Shown: positions 11,696 to 23,520, counted from the stretch's first letter. The stretch is 64,000 nt of DNA from Otatea glauca (GCA_036346275.1 CM070726.1:27377410-27441409); one strand, 5' to 3'. A program made the numbers and translations. Notes: a model not told the origin generated them from the letters alone.

Positions 11696-11895
11696 CGTTC
11701 CCATGCGACTATCCCACACAATGTCCTAAATGCATTCACCGCCTTTCTTGGTTCAGTGGGGGCCCCATCCTTTCGATCAACTACCGTGATGGTATATCGT
11801 TCCATGGGCCTTTTATTTGCTCCTCTTGGACCTCGAGGAGGTTTTCTTTTCGATGACTCATCACATCCTTCAGACGGCGAATGAGGGGACACCAT
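11696..11895 (-). pseudogene. CACTA second-gene product, exon upstream of the Tekay insertion
   Basis: The minus strand from 11895 encodes a basic, proline-containing segment (KRKPPRGPRGANKRP) and then PTEPRKAVNAFRTLCG with WERV before the insertion. Across the GGACC duplication the frame resumes at position 754. The disrupted gene is therefore the same as the one at 1-754. Homology to CACTA second ORFs is by motif style only. The upstream exon is probably in 12524-12790. Confidence 0.65.
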
Positions 11896-12480
11896 CTTGC
11901 AATCTAGGCTGGTTGTCGTGGCTCAACAGGAAAGAAAAGTAAACAAACATGGAAGGCTACCAATTGATGACTGCTTTTATTTAATGGGTACAAAGGTAGT
12001 TCAGAGAAGCAAATTTAAGAGAAGGTAAGTGAAGAGAATTAATACTGCTTACAAGTGACAACATACAAAACAATTCATGAGAATTAATACTACTTACAAG
12101 TGACAACATACAAAACTAAGTGGCATGACTTATCCACCATACAAATCAAAGACCAATGAATACTTGAGCTAAAAATCAATATCATTTTTCATGATAGCAT
12201 TGAAATTTGTAATATGCGACAACCTAAATTAGAGATGGTTCTATACCATTTTAAGGCCTATCGATCTTGGGCAAATTACACATGATTTAAAAGCTTTGCA
12301 AACTTGTAGTTGTAGCATGCAAGTGCATCCACCCATGTTACTATCGCCACTAATTTTGATAAAACAGAACGCTCAAACTAGCGTATCAAGGTGTGAGCAC
12401 ATTTGCTAACACAATCCAATCACAACATCCAGGCAGCTCATACATGATACACAATACTCTGAAGACAGGGCTGGGGTTTC
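11896..12480. other. Non-coding CACTA interior, probable intron of the second gene
   Basis: AT-rich, with no sustained frame. A short direct duplication of about 45 bp occurs around 12030-12115 (GAGAATTAATACT then ACTTACAAGTGACAACA in both copies). I see no gene. Confidence 0.5.
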
Positions 12481-12523
12481 GGGAGAGAGGGAATGGGTTC
12501 AATGTGTTTTTTCAGCAAGAGAT

Positions 12524-12790
12524 CTAACCAAACGAATCAGTCCAATATAGATGAAGAGAGGGCCGGGGTTTCGGGAGAGAGGGAAGAGAGGGGAGCCATA
12601 CCTCGGCTCCGCAACGGGGATGAGGCGGCCGGCGGCGTGACGCGGACGAGGTGGGTCCAAGAGGGGGCGGCGTCGGCGATGGGGAGGGGTCGACGAGGGG
12701 GCGGCGTTGGCAATGGGGAGGCGTCGGCGAGGGGGTGGCGTCGGCGATGGGGAGGCGTCGACGAGGGGGCGAAGACGAAGCTAGGGTTTT
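12524..12790 (-). pseudogene. GC-rich first exon of the CACTA second gene (putative)
   Basis: On the minus strand, just downstream of a TATA box at 12832-12839, is a very GC-rich Pro/Ser/Arg-rich open stretch made of imperfect repeats of about 36 bp (12660-12770, GGCGTCGGCGATGGGGAGG on the plus strand). Plant CACTA genes often start with such leaders. The exon assignment is inference: no splice pair was confirmed, and a plus-strand frame (12493-12792) reads through the same repeats. Confidence 0.4.
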
Positions 12791-12831
12791 GAGCGCGTGA
12801 GTAGAGAATGAATGATCTGCAAGAGTGGCCT

Positions 12832-12839
12832 TTTTATAG
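12832..12839 (-). promoter_or_regulatory. TATA box for the CACTA second gene
   Basis: The minus strand reads CCTATAAAAAGG, placed between the palindromic array (12850-13051) and the GC-rich leader, as expected for a promoter fed by the array. Confidence 0.5.
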
Positions 12840-12849
12840 GTCTCCCATA

Positions 12850-13051
12850 TCACAGACGGTTCTAGTTTATAACCGTCTGTTATAAAAACATCACAGACGG
12901 TTTGTAAATAGAACCGTCTGTGATATTATTTTATCACAGACGGTTCTAAATTATAACCGGCTGCGATATTTTTTATCACAGACGGTTATGTATTAGAACC
13001 GTTTGTGATACAAAATATACCAGACGGTTCTATTATAGAACCGTCTGTGAT
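12850..13051. repeat. Palindromic array, GACGGTTCTA type
   Basis: Alternating direct and inverted copies of TCACAGACGGTTCTA and TAGAACCGTCTGTGA, at least eight half-sites in 200 bp. They pair as perfect or near-perfect hairpins. Such arrays are the subterminal transposase-binding repeats of CACTA elements. Here the array lies inside the element, between the two genes, and its spacer differs from that of the terminal array at 17268-17619. Confidence 0.85.
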
Positions 13052-13262
13052 GAAGATTGACACAGACTTCATTGCTAAGGTAAATCCAGAGTATGGCCTT
13101 CTTGACATAATGTATAATGTATATGGAATTGTAGATGAAACAATATCAGTAAAGGAAAGGAAACTATATTAAATAAATCAGATGCATATATACACAAAGT
13201 TCTTTTTAATTTCGAGCATCTCATTACAAACAACTCTATTATCTTCTAGAGTATACTTAAAT

Positions 13263-16200
13263 TCATAACTCCACTTGCTTATTCTTTTGTATAAAAATTA
13301 GCCCTTCATGATGATCGACGCGTGTGTAGCTAGCTTCTTCGGGTTGTTTTTCCTGAACTGTGATGCTCTTTCCAATAGGAAGCAACTCTTCGAATTGATT
13401 GTATTCTTCCTCATCTACTACATTCTCTACTCCGACAATCCTCATTTTTCCATGAAGAACTACATGTCTCTTCTTATTGGACGGGTCGATTACATAGAAT
13501 ACTTGAACAGCTTGGTTAGCGAGTATGAATGACTCATCTTGGTATCTGACGCGTGCGAGGTCGACAGTAGTGACACCGTACTTGTCAACCTTCACGTGCT
13601 GGAGGTGGACCCAACGACACCGAAATAAGGGGATCTTGAATAGTACATAGTCGAGCTCCCAAATCTCCTCTATTAACCCATAGTAGGAGCTCCTCGTTGA
13701 CCAATGATGTTGAACGCACGGCGCGCACACCGCTGATACAGTTTGTGCTCTTCATATCCTGATATCTCGTGTAAAATGTATACCCATTTAAGTCGTATCA
13801 TTTCCATGTTACAACTGTAAATGTTGGCCCTTTAGCCAACCATGTGAGCGTATCACCTGACGAGGTCCCAGTGATGGGTCGCTCCTTCAGCCATCTGTTA
13901 AACTGAAGGTTATGTTGTCTCGTGATCCAAGACTCTTGCCGCATCAGATTCTCTTGCCGTAGCCAGTGCTTATGCTCATCGATGTACGGGGACACTACAG
14001 CCATATGTTGCAAAACCATGAAATGAGCTTGAGCATAGGAAGTCGGATCAGGCATGATTGCTTTCCTTTCAATGGTCCCGATGCCCTGGAGTCTCCCCTC
14101 ATGGCGAGATCGAGGCACACCTATTAGTTCGACCTGAGCCATGTAATCGACGCAGAACTCTACGACTTCTTCGGTTGCATAACCTTCGACAATGCTACCC
14201 TCCGGCTGAGATCGATTTCGTACGTTGGACTTGAGAATTCCCATATACCTCTCGAATGGGTACATGTTACGTAGGAACACGGGCCCGCATATCTTTATCT
14301 CTATCTCAAGGTGAACAACGAGATGGACCATGATATCGAAAAACGACGGAGGGAAATACATCTCAAGATTACATAGAGTCATCACCACCTCAGCCTGCAG
14401 TGCATCTAGTGCTTCAGGATCGATGACCTTCTGAGCAATTGTGTTAAAGAAATAACACAACCTCGTGATTGTCTCCCGGACCTTGACTGGCAAAATACTT
14501 TTAATTGCCACAGGGAGCATTTGTGTCATCAGCACATGACAATCACGAGACTTCATGCCAACTAATTTCAAATCTTGCATCGAAACAAGTCACTTCATGT
14601 TAGAGGAGTAACCGGACGGAACTTTCACACCATACAAGCACTGGCACAGTTCAGTTCTCTCGGCCTTAGACAAAGTGTAATAAGCAGGTTCGCAGTATGT
14701 TCGGCCTGTATCGTTCTCTTTCGGTGCTAACTCAGGTCTTATGCTCATATCGACCAAATCAAGGCGTGCATTCATACTGTCCTTTGATTTGCCTTTAATA
14801 TTCAATAAGAGACCAATCAAGCTATCACAGACATTCTTCTCCACGTGCATCACATCGATGCAGTGCCGAACTTCTAGGTGCTCCCAATAAGGTAGGTCCC
14901 AAAATATTGATCTCTTCTTCTACGTGCTCTTCTCACGGGACCTCGATTTACGCCCCTTTCCAAACGCAACATCCAAGTTCTTAACCATATCATGGACATC
15001 TATCCCACTCAAAGGCTTTGGAGCTGAACCGTCTTCGTTCGTTCCATCGAATTGTTTTTTTCATTTTGCAGTACGGGTGATTCCTCCGAAGGAACCTACG
15101 GTGATGCATGTAAACAATTTTGCACGAGTGATTCAGCCACACACTCTCGGTATTGGCTAAGCAGTGAGTGCAGGCTTTGGTTCCTTTTGTACTCTGGCCT
15201 GATAGGTTACCAAGGGCGGGGTAATCATTTATGGTGCGAACAAAAGCGGTGCAAAGTGAAGTTCTCTCGTTTATACGCATCCCATACATGCACCGGGAAC
15301 CTATAGTGTTTTCGGATCTTCCACCAATGGTGCTAGGTACACATCAATATCGTTCCTGTGTTGTTTCGGTCCTTGGATAAATCTGAGACAACAAAATGTA
15401 CTTCCGCTTCATACACAACCAAGGAGGAAGGTTGTAGATCTGAGATTCACGGGCCAAGTGCTATGCTGTTTGCTCATGTTACCGAAAGGATTCATTCCAT
15501 CATACTCAATCCAAACTTTATATTCCTCGATCCTCACCGAATTCTTGAAACCTCCTATCGATGTTTCTCCATTGGATGGAATCAGCAGGGTGCCTTAGCA
15601 TTCCATCGTTCTTACGCTCCTCCGAGTACCAACGCAACAGTTTTGCCTCATTTGGATTCGCAAACAAACGTTTCAAACGAGGAATTATAGGCAGATACCA
15701 TGCCACCTTAGCAGGAGGTCCTTTCATCAACTGGATGCCCTCGCTGTCATCATCCGAATGACTCTTACGCTTGTACTGGGATGCGTTGCACACAGGACAT
15801 ATGTGCAAGTTCGCGTACTCTTGGTGGTATAGGATACAGTCGTTCGGATATGCATATATTCTTTCTACATCCATTCCCAAGGGACAAAAAACCTTCTTAG
15901 CTTTGTACGTAGTTGTCGGCAACTCGTTTCCCTCGGGAAGCATGTCCGCCAATAAACGTAACAGCGCTGTGAAACTCTTGTTGGATCAACTGTTGCTTGC
16001 TTTCAATTTCAACAGTTCAAGCACGAATGACAACCTTGTGTATTTCGACTTGCAGCCTGGGAACAAAGGTTTCTCTGAGTCCTCCACAAGCCCCGGAATT
16101 TACCATATTCTCTATCATCACGGTTCCCTTCTACATCGCGCAGCATCTGATTCAGATTATCTTCCTGCAACCTATCCTCATCGGAACTACAATCGATATG

Positions 16201-16502
16201 ATCATCCGACATATCATTGACTTCGTCGACCATGTTAATACTACCTGCTTCATATATCTCCTACTCTTCACCGTGACTGGTCCAACATGTATACCCCTTT
16301 TGAAACCCCTCATAATCAAGTGTGCTTCGATCTGCGAAAAGTTTCGAAACATCTTCAGATTCTCACAGTCAATGCACGGACAAAACATAAACTGCACCCC
16401 CTTATTAAACATATCCTCTTCTGCAGCTCTTCTAAAAGCGAAGACGCCATTAATGTACTCGGCACTCACATGGTTCTTAGTGTACATCCATCTTCGGTCC
16501 AT
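13263..16502 (-). pseudogene. tnp2: TNP2-type CACTA transposase
   Basis: Minus-strand blocks follow the canonical order. 16502-16152 is the transposase-associated domain (DRRWMY, EYINGVFAF, CPCIDCEN). 15952-15518 and 15289-14990 are Transposase_21, with CPNDCILYHQEYANLHICP, PAKVAWYLPIIPRLKRLF and DGMLRHPADS. 14853-14590 and 14580-13798 are the DUF4218 region (HVEKNVCDSLIGLLLN, FFDIMVHLVVHL, RNMYPFERYMG). 13730-13263 is DUF4216-like (VDLARVRYQDESFILA, QVFYVIDP). Blocks are separated by stops and frame changes, some of which could be introns. TNP2 would bind the termini and cut the element in the nucleus. The ends of the gene are well kept, but the frame is not continuous. Confidence 0.88.
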
Positions 16503-16539
16503 CTACGCCAAGCACATAGCATTTAGTGTTAAATATTAA

Positions 16540-17240
16540 AGTACACTAGGTGTCTTTATGCACACATTGCTAAATTATAACCAATTACTACCTTCGAATA
16601 AAACAAACAAATGCATCTACAAGCTACATATATAATTAAAAACAATCTTTAAATTAATTCTCTCTTTACCAAACTAGCTACCTAAATCTTATATATATAT
16701 ATAATAATGCAGTTAGATTTAACCAATTCCTAACATTTGATCACAAAGAACTTGCACATGCATGGACCTACAAGCTTGCTAGATCTAAACAATCTTCAAA
16801 TTTCCCTTCTAAGTAATATCTTGAATATAAAGCAATTAATTAGAATCTAAGAAATTATATACTAATTAACCTGCTTAAATATAGAAAAGAACAGTACAAG
16901 GATGTACAAGCTACATCTATATACAATTAATCTCTCTTTAAATTATCTCCTTACCAAGCTAGATCATGAATATAATGCAATTAAAACCCATTACTACCCT
17001 TACATAGAAAGAACACATGAATCTACAAGCTAAATCTAAAAAATCATCAAATTCTATCCTTACCAAGCTAGATCTTGAACATACTGCAATTAGACACCAT
17101 TACTAACCTTAGATCACCAAAATCAAATGGATCCTCAATCACCCTTCAAAATCAACGGTCTTCTTTTACCAAATCGCCTCACAGCCGTAGCCAAATAAAA
17201 ATAGATCCCGAAACCCTAAAATGCACCAAGTGGCTCAGGC
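16540..17240. repeat. CACTA 5' region with degenerate tandem repeat
   Basis: AT-rich DNA without genes. A unit of roughly 110-145 bp recurs imperfectly, marked by CTTACCAAGCTAGATC followed by a GAATATAATGCAATTA-like string near 16667, 16815, 16950 and 17060. Unit boundaries are approximate. Confidence 0.55.
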
Positions 17241-17245
17241 CTCTG

Positions 17246-17254
17246 TATTTTATA
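17246..17254 (-). promoter_or_regulatory. TATA box for the TNP2 gene
   Basis: The minus strand reads TATAAAATA immediately inside the terminal repeat array. It is followed by leader-like sequence with TAGGGTTTCGGG. This is the expected promoter position for a CACTA transposase. Confidence 0.5.
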
Positions 17255-17267
17255 TTGCTGAGAGAAA

Positions 17268-17619
17268 TCACAGACGGTTTTATAAAAAAACTGTCAATGA
17301 TAAACATAGCATTCCAGACGGTTTTATAATAAAACTATCTGTGATATATGACAGACGGTTTTATTACAAAACCGTCTGGGAAAATAAGTGATATTACAGA
17401 CGGTTTTATAAAACAACCGTGCGTGATATCTTCGAGCATTTTTTAACTAAAACCGCTCAGGACAATGATGTATATCACCGACGGTTTTTGTAGAGTACAA
17501 ATGCAGGATAATGTCACTGACGGTTTCAATATAAAACTGTCAGTGATGTTTATCATCACAGACGGTTTTGAGGAACCGTCTGTGATGAGGCGTCTAATAT
17601 AAGTCTTTCTGTAGTAGTG
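17268..17619 (-). repeat. CACTA 5' terminus and subterminal array, GACGGTTTTA type
   Basis: The minus strand begins CACTACTACAGAAAG at 17619, the diagnostic CACTA inverted repeat. Inside it are about ten copies of TCACAGACGGTTTTATA in both orientations. The outermost pair forms a short hairpin at 17563-17586. The matching left terminus lies outside the window. Confidence 0.88.
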
Positions 17620-18484
17620 TGCAAATTTACAAGCACATGCATGCATGCTTCTTGGCCAGCGTGCCACAATGCTAGAGACAATGGGCACATGGCACTTATT
17701 TCCAACCACACGAAGGCAATGCACACAAATATTAATATTGCTAGCAATGGACACAAATATTAGGGGAAAAACAAGTAAATTTTATTAAATCTTGAATATT
17801 TACAGTTACTGTCTCGTTAAAACCTTACATCCCAGTGTGAGGTACCCCTGATAAGGAAAAGAGTAAAGTAATTACGTATATATACATAGACTACCCGAGG
17901 CTGAGATTGTCAAAGTTGGCTACCGCATCCGTGATCTCCGGATCCTCGGTCTGATGTTGTGTCCTGTCATCTGTACATTCCCAGTCTTTGAGGCATGTAT
18001 TGCCTCAACCATCTCAGGTCTGAGAGACGACCTCCTCGGCACAAGTATCCTCTCCACCAAACTAAAAGTGGATTTCGACGAGACAGTAAACACGAGAACC
18101 GTAAGTACGTCCCATACGAAATGGGATATTACGGGATAAATACATTAGTTATTCTTCCACCATAAGAGCAAGTTGAGTTAATTTTTTTTATTCATGTCAA
18201 GTTTGATCTCTACAAAAAGATATATCGAGACAGTGGTTAATCTCTCTTTTTCTCATATTCTACGCCTGGCTTTCTTTTCTAGACCCGTGACAATAAAAAA
18301 GGTTAAGCTTGCAGCAATGAAGGTCCATACATTTCACCTAGCCAGGAGGTGAATTGTGTCGTGCGGCACGTCACAAGCCTAGGGACCTCTAGGCAAAAGG
18401 AAAAGCATTGTTGCCAAATTAAAGCTGACTGCGGTCGTGGCTTTGCTGGATTGGCGCGAGCGAGCAAGTGCCCGCGTTCGAGTT
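17620..18484. other. No gene recognised
   Basis: Unique-looking, moderately AT-rich DNA. 17779-17860 resembles the retroelement phrase GTCTCGTTAAAACCTT followed by GGAAAAGAG seen near the ends of grass gypsy elements, so it may be a relic. The open frame at 17954-18139 has no recognisable domain. Confidence 0.4.
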
Positions 18485-18880
18485 TCAGCTGTGTTTTAAC
18501 TTTGATCCAAAAACTTCTCTAAACAGTATAGCTGCAAAGCAGCTGTGAAGTTAAATTACAGCAGAAGCATCTCTAAAAGCTGCAGCCGCTGAGGAGGTGC
18601 TTTTCAACTGTGGCTTCGCTTGACCACCTCCTATCTCGCTCACTCCGCCTCCCGACCTCCGCCACCCTGCCTCGCCACCTCCACGTCACCTCTCCACTCG
18701 TTCGCCGTTGTGCTTCGCTAGGTTACTGCCTCCACGTTAGTTTGTTCCCTAAAAGCTACAGCTGCAGCAGCCAGTTTGCCAAACGGCATAACAAGAAAAG
18801 CCACAGCCACCAGCTATAGCTGCTTTACAGTCCAGCGAACCAAAAACAGCTTTTTAGTCCAACCGTAGCTCCCAAACATG
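18485..18880. mobile_element. MITE-like repeat, copy 1
   Basis: About 400 bp sharing a whole layout with 61848-62262: CTAAACAGTATAGCTGCAAAG near one end, a GC-rich centre rich in CTCGC and CCTCC, then CAGCCAGTTTGCCAAACGGC and CTGCTTTACAG near the other. The ends resemble GGGCATGTTTGGGAGCT-type inverted repeats. Superfamily is unresolved; hAT-like is my guess. Open frames within it are accidental. Confidence 0.6.
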
Positions 18881-20210
18881 CCTTTTTTTTTTAAATTAAA
18901 GCTGACTAGACTGCAGTGCATGCGCGTTGGCGACTTATTATTAAATATTAATCAATCAGTTGCTGTCGATGATTACAAGCTGGGTAATACTAACTCGATC
19001 GCCTCCTGCTTAATTATGACGACCCAAGCGATTGCATTGCATCTCGTGCAGTCACGCAGTCCCGTGCGGCGCCTCGATCCTGCTGCCCCCCTCTCCTCTC
19101 TCTCCCCCCTCCCTTTCTTTTTTCTCTCGGGGAGTCCGGCTAGCCTCATTCTCGAATCTTGGCTTTTCTCCGGCGGTAGCCTAACGGAGTGGCACGTGCA
19201 TGTCCTCCCGCTCTGGCTGTGCGGCGCAGCGCGAGCCTCATGATGACGCGCGCCTCGGCCTTCCTCTTCTCGGCCTCCATGGGTGGCTAGGCGACGCGAC
19301 GGCTGCGGGAGGCCAGGCGAGGCGACGCTGCATGCGACCGAGGCCAGGTGAGCCAAGACGACCGAGGCAGCGCGGGAGGCGGCGGGGTCGTGGGGGCAAG
19401 GTGGCGCGGCAGCTCTGCGAAGCGGCCGTGCGAGGCGGCTCGACGCGTGCTGGCGCAGGAGGCGGCTGTGTGAGGCGGGCTAGGCGGCTCGCCGGCCCGG
19501 CGCGTGTGCATATATATATATATATATACACATATATATATACACATATATATATATACACTAGTCATGTGTTCGTATGTTGCAACAAAAACTCAATTTT
19601 CGATAAAAAAATTATTTGCAAAGAGCACTAAATTTAGTTATATTTTAATAGTAGGAAATGTTTGTTTCTTTGAAGAGATTTGAGAGGGAGAGTTGAGCGC
19701 GCCGGATCGAGTGAGGAAGAGGTGTTGCGGGATCAAAATGGTTTAAGATGAAAGATATTATGACTGGAGCGGTTCGGATTGCGTGAGCACGTGAAAAGAC
19801 GAGAGGAAGGGGTGGGACTATCGAATTAAATCCTCTTCTATCTTAACCGTTAATGTCAGATTCAATAAATCAGGTACTCTAGAGAAGAACAGACCGTTAT
19901 TCTGAGCTCTGGCCGGGGAAATAAATTCTACGCGCTGGCCAAAACGTAGTGAGTTAATGTATTACAAATAACACTAGTAAATGCAGCCTACTAGTAAATC
20001 ATGAAATAGTTTACTACATAACAAATGATGAATTTACTGTCGAAACGCATGCAAAGTACACTGAATCTAATTCGGTAGTAAATCACAAATATATTTTACT
20101 ATAGAACAACATATTTAATTACTACCGAATCAGTTACTAGGTCATACGTTGGTCAACCCAGCTAGTTAATGTGTATTATAGTTTGTACATTAATCTGTCT
20201 CTTCTTTGTT
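18881..20210. other. No gene recognised; GC-rich patch and AT microsatellite
   Basis: 19050-19500 is GC-rich with open frames on both strands but no domain. 19508-19560 is an alternating TA/CA microsatellite. 19920-20160 contains several copies of TAGTAAAT-type words. Confidence 0.4.
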
Positions 20211-22330
20211 TTTTTCATATCTTTCAGCTGATATTGATTTTGGTCTTAATATTTTACAGTGTTGTATAATCTCTCCTCCCCTATCTAAAGTAATTTTTTG
20301 AGATTTTTTGAAAACGTGTACTTATGGTTTCATGAATAAGAATAAAAAACTATTTGCTACATCTCTAGTAAAATGTTTGAAAATTTCTCAAAAAATTACC
20401 ACACGTAGGAGAGTTGAGCTTCTACAATCCTACAAAATTTAAAGACCAAAATCAATTGGATTTGAGAGATAAGAAAATAACAAAGTGCCAAACAGCAGCG
20501 TATACTATCTTTTACTATAAAAAAATAACACTTTAATGTGAAAAATTCTCAAAAAATTACCACACGTAGGGGAGGTAATATTATACAATCCTGAAAAATT
20601 TCAAAACCAAAATCAATGGGATTTCAGAGATATGAAAGTAACAAAATACCGAACAGCAGCAAATACTACATTTTACTATCAAGAAAGCTGTATTTTACTG
20701 CCTCATACTCAATCTATTACTACATGCCGTACACAGCAGTCAAATGGTATAAAGTCTACGAAAATTATATGTATAAATTTTTAAAAAATCTCAAAAAAAT
20801 TACCATATGTAGGATATGTGAGCTTCTACAACTCCACAAAATTTGAAGACCAAACTAAATCGCATTTAAAAGATATGAAATTGACAATGCACTAGAGAGT
20901 GAAAAATCACCAATCAACCGAATTTGTCTTTTTCATATCTTTCAGCTGGTATTGATTTTGAATTTCAGAATTTTCAAGGTTGTATAATCTCACCTACCAT
21001 ATCTATAGTAATTTTTTCAGAATTTTTGAAAATGTGTACCGTTGATATTCATAAATAAAAATTTAGTTCTGTTTGTCGGACGCGTACTAAAATATTTGGA
21101 AAATTCTCCAAAAATTATCACACGAAGAGGAGTTGAGCTTCTACAATCCTGCAAAATTTAAAGACCAAAATCAATAGGATTTGAGAGATAGGAAAATAAC
21201 AAAGTGCTAAACTGCAGCGTATACTATCTTTTACTATCAAAAAAATAACAATTTACTGTGAAAAATTCTCAAAAAATTACCACACGTAGGGAAGATAATA
21301 TTCTACAACCCTAAAAAATTTCAAAACCAAACTCAATGAAATTTCAAAGATATGAAAATAACAAAATACCGAACAGCAGCATATACTACGGTTTACTATC
21401 AAGAAAGCTGCATTTTACTGCCTCCTACTCAATCTATTACTACATGCTATACACAGCAGCCAAATGGTATAAAGTCTACGAAAATCATATGTATAAATTT
21501 TTAAAAAATCTCAAAAAAATTACGTTACGTAGGATACGTGAGCTTCTATAACTCTACAAAATTTGAAGACCAAACTAAATCGCATTTAAAATATATGAAA
21601 TTGACAAAGCACTAGACAGTGAAAAATCACTAGTCAACCGAATTTGTCTTTTTCATATCTTTCAGCTGGTATTGATTTTGAATTTCAAATTTTTCATGGT
21701 TGTATAACCTCACCTACCATATCTATAGTAATTGTTTTGAATTTTTGAAAATGTGTACCGTTGATTTTCATAAATAAAAATTTAGTTTTGTTTGTCGGAC
21801 CCGCAGTAAAATATTTGGAAAATTCTCAAAACATTACCACACGTAGAGTAGTTTAGCTTCTACAATCCTACAAAATTTGAAGACCAAACTCAATAGGGTT
21901 TGAGAGATATGAAAATAACAGAGTGCCAAACATCAGCGTATATTATCTTTTACTATATAAAAAATAACACTTTACCGTGAAAAATTATCAAAAAATTACC
22001 GCACGTATGGAAGGTAATATTCTACAACCCTGGAAAATTTCAAAACCAAACTCAATGGGATTTGAGAGATATGAAAATAAAAAAACACTAAACAACAGCA
22101 TATACTACAGTTTACTATCAAGAAAGCTGCATTTTACTGCCTACTACTCAATCTGTTACTACATGTTGTACACGGCAGATATATGATATAAAATCTACGA
22201 AAAATCATATGTATAAGTTTTGAAAAATTCTCAAAAAAAATACCATACGTAGGGGAGGTGAGATTCTACAATCATGTAAAATTTGAAATCAAAATTCAAT
22301 CTCTTTTGAAAGTTATGGCTAAATCAAAGA
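20211..22330. repeat. Three tandem copies of a ~719-bp unit with internal subrepeats
   Basis: CTTTTTCATATCTTTCAGCT recurs at about 20211, 20930 and 21649, a spacing of 719 bp. Unit two and three also share the long stretch with CGAACAGCAGCATATACTAC and GAAAGCTGCATTTTACTGCC. Within each unit, a subrepeat marked by AAAAAATTACCACACGTAGG and CTACAATCCTA recurs about three times at irregular spacing of 160-250 bp. Unit divergence is about 5-10 percent by eye. The frames at 20616, 21336 and 21977 are repeats of one another, not genes. Confidence 0.8.
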
Positions 22331-22486
22331 AAGAAAGATTCATATACAAACTAGAAGTAGCATTTATTAGTCATTTGCTTGTTGGTTGCCACGGACCGTT
22401 TTGTTGCGCAGATTGGCTCAGTCGGACTGGATTAAATGGCTGGGGAGTAGAATAGGCTATTCTACACGCCGCCAAAGAATAGCGCA

Positions 22487-22536
<50 letters not shown>

Positions 22537-23066
22537 CTTTTGTAGTCGGTAATAAATTTATGGGGCAGGCGCTAGATCTCAAACTCGAAGGTCACACAAG
22601 ACAAAGGTTTAGACAGGTTCAGGCCCTCGACGGAGGAGGTAATATCCTAGTCGTGTGTGCTGGGATTATGTGGATCTCTTGGATCTAAGATTGCTCGTGA
22701 GCTCTATGATGCGATATGCGATGCGCTATATGCTGCTCTCTCCCTGTTGTTGCCCGCCCTCTCCCTTATATAATGGGAGTGAGGCGGTTTACAGAGTCCC
22801 GATCGGTTAAGAGATTCCGATCCGTTATATAATTCTAATCGGTTACAGGACAGAGTTTGCATCTTTATCTACCCTGTTAACAACTCGGATTACAATCGTA
22901 TCTTTTATATCTAAATATACATTCAACTGTCTATGGGATGTACCCCCTTGCGCATGGCAGCAAGGCTTGGCGCGAAGCTCATCCTCTGGGCCTTCTACTT
23001 CGGTCTGTCTTCTCCTCAGACAATGCTGGGCCGGTCATGAAGATACCTGGTTCCATATATTCCACA
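22487..23066 (-). repeat. 3' LTR of the Tat element
   Basis: On the minus strand it starts TGTGGAATATATGG directly after the purine tract and ends with a TA/CA microsatellite finishing CACACA at about 22487. Length is about 580 bp. The TA tract at 22495-22533 lies at the LTR's outer end. No second LTR in the window confirms its limits, so the outer boundary is approximate. Confidence 0.7.
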
Positions 23067-23080
23067 GTAGCCCCCGAGTG
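23067..23080 (-). other. Polypurine tract of the Tat element
   Basis: The minus strand reads CACTCGGGGGCTAC immediately before TGTGGAA. This is the purine tract found before 3' LTRs of many grass gypsy elements. Confidence 0.8.
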
Positions 23081-23512
23081 ATTCATGATCCGATTGCTAT
23101 GTCTCTATCTGGGTCTCAACTTTGAATCATTGTTCTCAGCTTCCAATGTAAACTTCCGACTGGTTTCTTCATTTGATTTGAAAGCTTATCCTTATAGCAA
23201 GGGGATTATGAAGGACTCGAATATAACCTTTGATTTCTTGCTCCGACTGATTACAATCTTCCGTCTGACAAGTTTGTTGCGGGTAGCTTCGCGGCTATGA
23301 CCCATATCTCATATGAGGATTAGATACTTCTTCCCGCTCGAAGCGAAACCTTAATATCTTCTCTCTTCGTGGATCAATACCGGACAGTCTTCGAGGTTGT
23401 TTTGATTTTCTGTGTCAACCCAATTTCCGAAGACCTCTTTGGCTTCTGAATCCATATTAACTCCAAGTCTCCTCGGCTTCTGATGCATTTATTTCATCCT
23501 TACCGTATCAGC

Positions 23513-23520
23513 TATAAAAG
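23513..23520 (+). promoter_or_regulatory. TATA box of the small antisense ORF
   Basis: TATAAAAG sits 94 bp before an ATG at 23607 and is followed by a pyrimidine-rich leader (CTCTCACGC, TTCTCC). It faces away from the 3' LTR and is opposite in direction to gag-pol. Confidence 0.5.

Larger units (their letters stand above)
1..17619 (-). mobile_element. CACTA (En/Spm) DNA transposon, left end outside window, carrying a nested Tekay element
   Basis: The terminus is at 17619. TNP2 and a Transposase_24-like gene are both on the minus strand. With the Tekay insertion removed, about 6.7 kb of CACTA DNA is present here. The internal second array at 12850-13051 leaves open whether this is one element with two array-driven promoters or two related elements fused or nested. 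Confidence 0.75.

Noticed and set aside
12850..13051. CRISPR-like array of short repeats
   Set aside because: Units are palindromic pairs in alternating orientation with no regular unique spacers, in a plant CACTA transposon.
19200..19631. Open frames with YIYIYIYTYIY tails
   Set aside because: Translation of a TA/CA microsatellite joined to GC-rich DNA; no domain and no conservation evident.
20616..22186. Three similar small ORFs at 20616, 21336 and 21977 that could suggest a gene family
   Set aside because: They are the same segment of the 719-bp tandem repeat and carry no recognisable protein features.
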